The notes beneath the pieces were generated by a model. It was not told the origin of the DNA. It worked only from the letters and a program-made list of their open reading frames with translations, and made no database searches. Source: an uncultured Planctomycetaceae bacterium (GTDB taxonomy: Bacteria; Planctomycetota; Planctomycetia; Pirellulales; Pirellulaceae). From it: a stretch of DNA of 61,139 nt. How positions within the stretch are numbered: position 1 is the stretch's first letter; each line of letters starts with the position of its first letter. The DNA lies in assembly GCA_937862885.1 (NCBI GenBank), contig CALMEE010000070.1, positions 1 through 61,139 on the forward strand, in the 5' to 3' direction. The position numbers and the translations under genes are program-made. Shown here piece after piece: positions 58,634-61,139 of the stretch.

Positions 58634-61139
58634 ATGAGCGAAAAAGACTACACGGAATGGTTTGCTCGGATAACCGGAGTCGAGAGTGCTTGGGCTTGGC
58701 AACAAGCCTTAGCTAGTCGTGTGGCATGCGAAAATCAGTTGATACGAATTCCAACTGGGATGGGAAAAACACTGGGAGTTTTGTCAGCGTGGGTCTTCCA
58801 TCGACTAGAGCGTCAACACCCGGAATGGCCGCGACGATTGGTTTGGTGTTTACCCATGCGGACGCTGGTCGAGCAAACGGCAAGCGAGGCGGAACGGTTT
58901 CTGAACGACGCAGGGTTCAGTGACAAAGTCAGCGTTTTCAAACTGCTGGGTGGTGTTGAGGAGTCGCGCTGGTTCGAATGGCCTGAAAGAGTTGCTGTCC
59001 TGATTGGCACTCAGGACATGTTGTTGTCGCGTGCGCTCAATCGGGGTTATGCCATGGGGCGAGCCGCTTGGCCGAATGCATTTGGACTGATTAACAATGA
59101 CGCTTTGTGGGTAATGGACGAAGTGCAATTGATGGGCGTCGGCCTGACGACGAGCGCACAGATTCAGTCGTTTTGGCAACGGTTCGCCAGTCGGCACGAA
59201 AGATTTTCTCCGCCGCGAGTGACTTGGTGGATGAGCGCTACGCTGCAGCCCGATTGGCTGCAATCTCCGGAAACGACCGAACTCGTCGAAACCATGAAGT
59301 CCAAACCGGTCGTCATCCCGCCCGACCAGCGCAGCGGCGTTACGTGGGACGCACAAAAACCGGTTTCGCTTGAGCCGTCGGAACCCACTGCTTGGGCTGA
59401 ATTGATTTCCCGCAAACATGCAGACCACACACCGGACTCAAAAACAGGGCGGCAGACCCTGGTGATCGTCAACACCGTAAAAACGGCAAACCAAGTATTC
59501 GACGCACTCAACAAGAATTACAAAAAGAGCGACAGCCCACCCGAGTTGAAACTCATCCACAGCCGGTTTCGACCGCACGAGCGGCAAACGTGGGCCGAGT
59601 TTCTACAACGTTCTGCTCTAACTCCCGATACCAATCGAATCATCGTGGCAACGCAGGTGGTCGAGGCCGGTGTCGACATTTCCGCTAGTTGCCTGATCAC
59701 TGAACTGGCTCCCTGGACGAGTCTGGTGCAACGATTTGGTCGAGCAGCGCGATACGGCGGAACTGCCGATGTTGACGTGCTCGACAACCAGCCAACGGAC
59801 GACAAGAAGGCAGCACCTTATCAGCTCGCGGAGATCGATGCGGCACGGTCGGCGATCAAAGACCTGATCGGGCGGTCGCTGGACGTCTCGATACGCAGTC
59901 TGGAACAGTTCGAGGACGAATTGCGGGCAAGTTCGCCCGAGTTATTGCAGGGGCTGTATCCCTACCAACCGTTACACGTGTTGTTGCAGCATGAGTTCGA
60001 AGAACTGTTCGACACCAGCCCCGATCTGACGGGTGCTGACCTGGATGTCGGGCGTTTCATTCGCGAGGGGGAGGATCGCGACTTGCAAGTTTTCTGGCGA
60101 GAACTTCCGAACCCGCTAGGCGACGAGATTGTTCCCAGCGCTCAAGAGTTGTGTGCGGTTCCGATTGGTGATGCTAAAGCCTGGATCAAGAAGATTTCTA
60201 CTGAACGAGGGATGGTCTATAGCTGGGACTACCTGGACGGCAAATGGATTCCAACCCGTTCCGAAACCTTGCGGCCCGGCATGGTGATATTGGTCAATGC
60301 CAGAGCTGGTGGCTACGACCCGGAACTCGGATTTACCGGTCAGCCCCTCAAAAAGGGCCGACCGGGATTGGACATCCAATCACTCGCGGGGCTGAACCTC
60401 GTTTCAGCAGAGATCAGCGAAATTGCCGCCGATCAGATGGAAAGTTCAGACGGCCTCAGCCAACAGCAGGAGTGGAAGACGATCCTGACACACTCTCGCG
60501 AAGCCCGGGCGGAAGCCAATCGACTGAGCGAACAATTGGGCTTGCCGAGTAACTTGCGTCAGGTGGTTGAAATGGCACTTCGATTGCATGACTGGGGTAA
60601 GTCGCATCCAACGTTCGCATTGGGCACGTATTGCGTCGTCCCGTCACGAACCGACTTGGCCAAGGCGCCTGAAAAAGCGTGGCGAACTGGCGCAAAGCTC
60701 TATCAGACGGAATCGCACGGTCCGCGCCGAGGATTTCGACACGAGTTGGCCAGTTGTTTGGCGATTCTCGAACTGATCCGGCGATGTCATCCGGAGCATC
60801 CGGCAATTAATGGTAGGGATTTTGCCTGGATGTGGGACATAACAAATGATCGGCCGAGCGATGAGCCCACGACCACCAACGCGATTGCCGACGAATTGTC
60901 CCGGCTTTCATTCCAAGAGGTCGACTTGCTGTTGTTCCTGATCGCGGCCCATCACGGCAAGGTTCGCCTGTCGATGCAATCGAGTCCAAAAGATCAAGAG
61001 TTTGAAACAGGAAATACGAGTTGGGCAGGAACAGGCATGCCGATTCGTGGCGTCCGTCAAGGGGATGAAGAGCTTCCCGAGCGACTCCCTGATTCGTCAG
61101 GAGGGGCAGGTGAAATGCCGGCGTTGGCACTGGACTTGG
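58634..61139 (+). CDS. cas3: Cas3 helicase-nuclease, type I-G, incomplete at window end
   Basis: The gene starts at the ATG at 58634 and runs off the window; 835 residues are seen. The N-terminal superfamily 2 helicase has Walker A RIPTGMGKT (Lys45), a DExH-type box reading DEVQ (162-165), SAT motif MSATLQ (about 200-205), VVATQVVEAGVDIS and the Arg-rich QRFGRAARYGG. The HD nuclease is at the C-terminus: HDWGK at 652-656, a RHEL block near 702, and AAHHGKVR after that. A C-terminal HD domain is a feature of type I-G/I-U Cas3, where it is N-terminal in most other type I Cas3. It degrades target DNA after recruitment by the effector complex. Confidence 0.93.
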   Translation, partial: MSEKDYTEWFARITGVESAWAWQQALASRVACENQLIRIPTGMGKTLGVLSAWVFHRLERQHPEWPRRLVWCLPMRTLVEQTASEAERFLNDAGFSDKVSVFKLLGGVEESRWFEWPERVAVLIGTQDMLLSRALNRGYAMGRAAWPNAFGLINNDALWVMDEVQLMGVGLTTSAQIQSFWQRFASRHERFSPPRVTWWMSATLQPDWLQSPETTELVETMKSKPVVIPPDQRSGVTWDAQKPVSLEPSEPTAWAELISRKHADHTPDSKTGRQTLVIVNTVKTANQVFDALNKNYKKSDSPPELKLIHSRFRPHERQTWAEFLQRSALTPDTNRIIVATQVVEAGVDISASCLITELAPWTSLVQRFGRAARYGGTADVDVLDNQPTDDKKAAPYQLAEIDAARSAIKDLIGRSLDVSIRSLEQFEDELRASSPELLQGLYPYQPLHVLLQHEFEELFDTSPDLTGADLDVGRFIREGEDRDLQVFWRELPNPLGDEIVPSAQELCAVPIGDAKAWIKKISTERGMVYSWDYLDGKWIPTRSETLRPGMVILVNARAGGYDPELGFTGQPLKKGRPGLDIQSLAGLNLVSAEISEIAADQMESSDGLSQQQEWKTILTHSREARAEANRLSEQLGLPSNLRQVVEMALRLHDWGKSHPTFALGTYCVVPSRTDLAKAPEKAWRTGAKLYQTESHGPRRGFRHELASCLAILELIRRCHPEHPAINGRDFAWMWDITNDRPSDEPTTTNAIADELSRLSFQEVDLLLFLIAAHHGKVRLSMQSSPKDQEFETGNTSWAGTGMPIRGVRQGDEELPERLPDSSGGAGEMPALALDL

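Overview
The window reads as a chromosomal segment of a planctomycete, most likely of the Pirellulaceae type. The clues are a free-standing 23S-5S rRNA unit with no 16S gene or spacer tRNA upstream, many long secreted proteins of unknown function with signal peptides and low-complexity linkers, and protein sequences that look like this phylum. Names below come from reading motifs by eye; no database search was possible.

Layout. 1-3000: a secreted unknown protein and empty sequence. 3056-6766: one rRNA transcription unit (promoter, leader, 23S, spacer, 5S, terminator). 7045-13716: thiL, then a histidine utilisation cluster in which hutH and hutU run leftward and hutG-hutI run rightward from a shared 65-base gap. 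13792-18949: secreted or hypothetical genes, then a leftward group of pgsA, a CPBP membrane protease and a sugar-type oxidoreductase, the last two overlapping by ATGA. 19261-31828: S9 peptidase, a structured intergenic repeat, a PDZ protein, an acyl-CoA thioesterase, floA with an internally duplicated transporter, two tandem M14-type proteins (the second without its catalytic residues) and a D-amino-acid oxidase. 31954-34617: an OPT transporter with a tightly linked membrane protein.

34844-38700 is an accessory island. It has a decayed IS5-family transposase joined to an IS4-family C-terminal remnant. Next come two large perfect palindromes, each lying over a predicted promoter, then an AbiEi-like antitoxin gene and an AbiEii-like nucleotidyltransferase gene placed tail to tail with crossing stop codons, then a small unknown gene and a broken gene. 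The A+T-rich composition and the IS debris suggest transfer. I consider this the most unusual part of the window.

38931-53332 returns to ordinary genome: an SH3-like secreted protein, a PAS histidine kinase with an NtrC-type regulator, a cysteine dioxygenase, cupins, tRNA-Gln, a MazG-like enzyme, an HMA lipoprotein, an HTH protein of unknown role, an S15 peptidase and gluQ.

53772-61139 (window end) is a type I-G (formerly I-U) CRISPR-Cas locus. It has an array of 8 repeats and 7 spacers, then leftward cas2 and a cas4-cas1 fusion, then a rightward csb2 that lacks the usual N-terminal half, and a cas3 with a C-terminal HD domain that runs off the window. The other effector genes (csx17/cas8, csb1/cas7) are not in view and would be expected further right.
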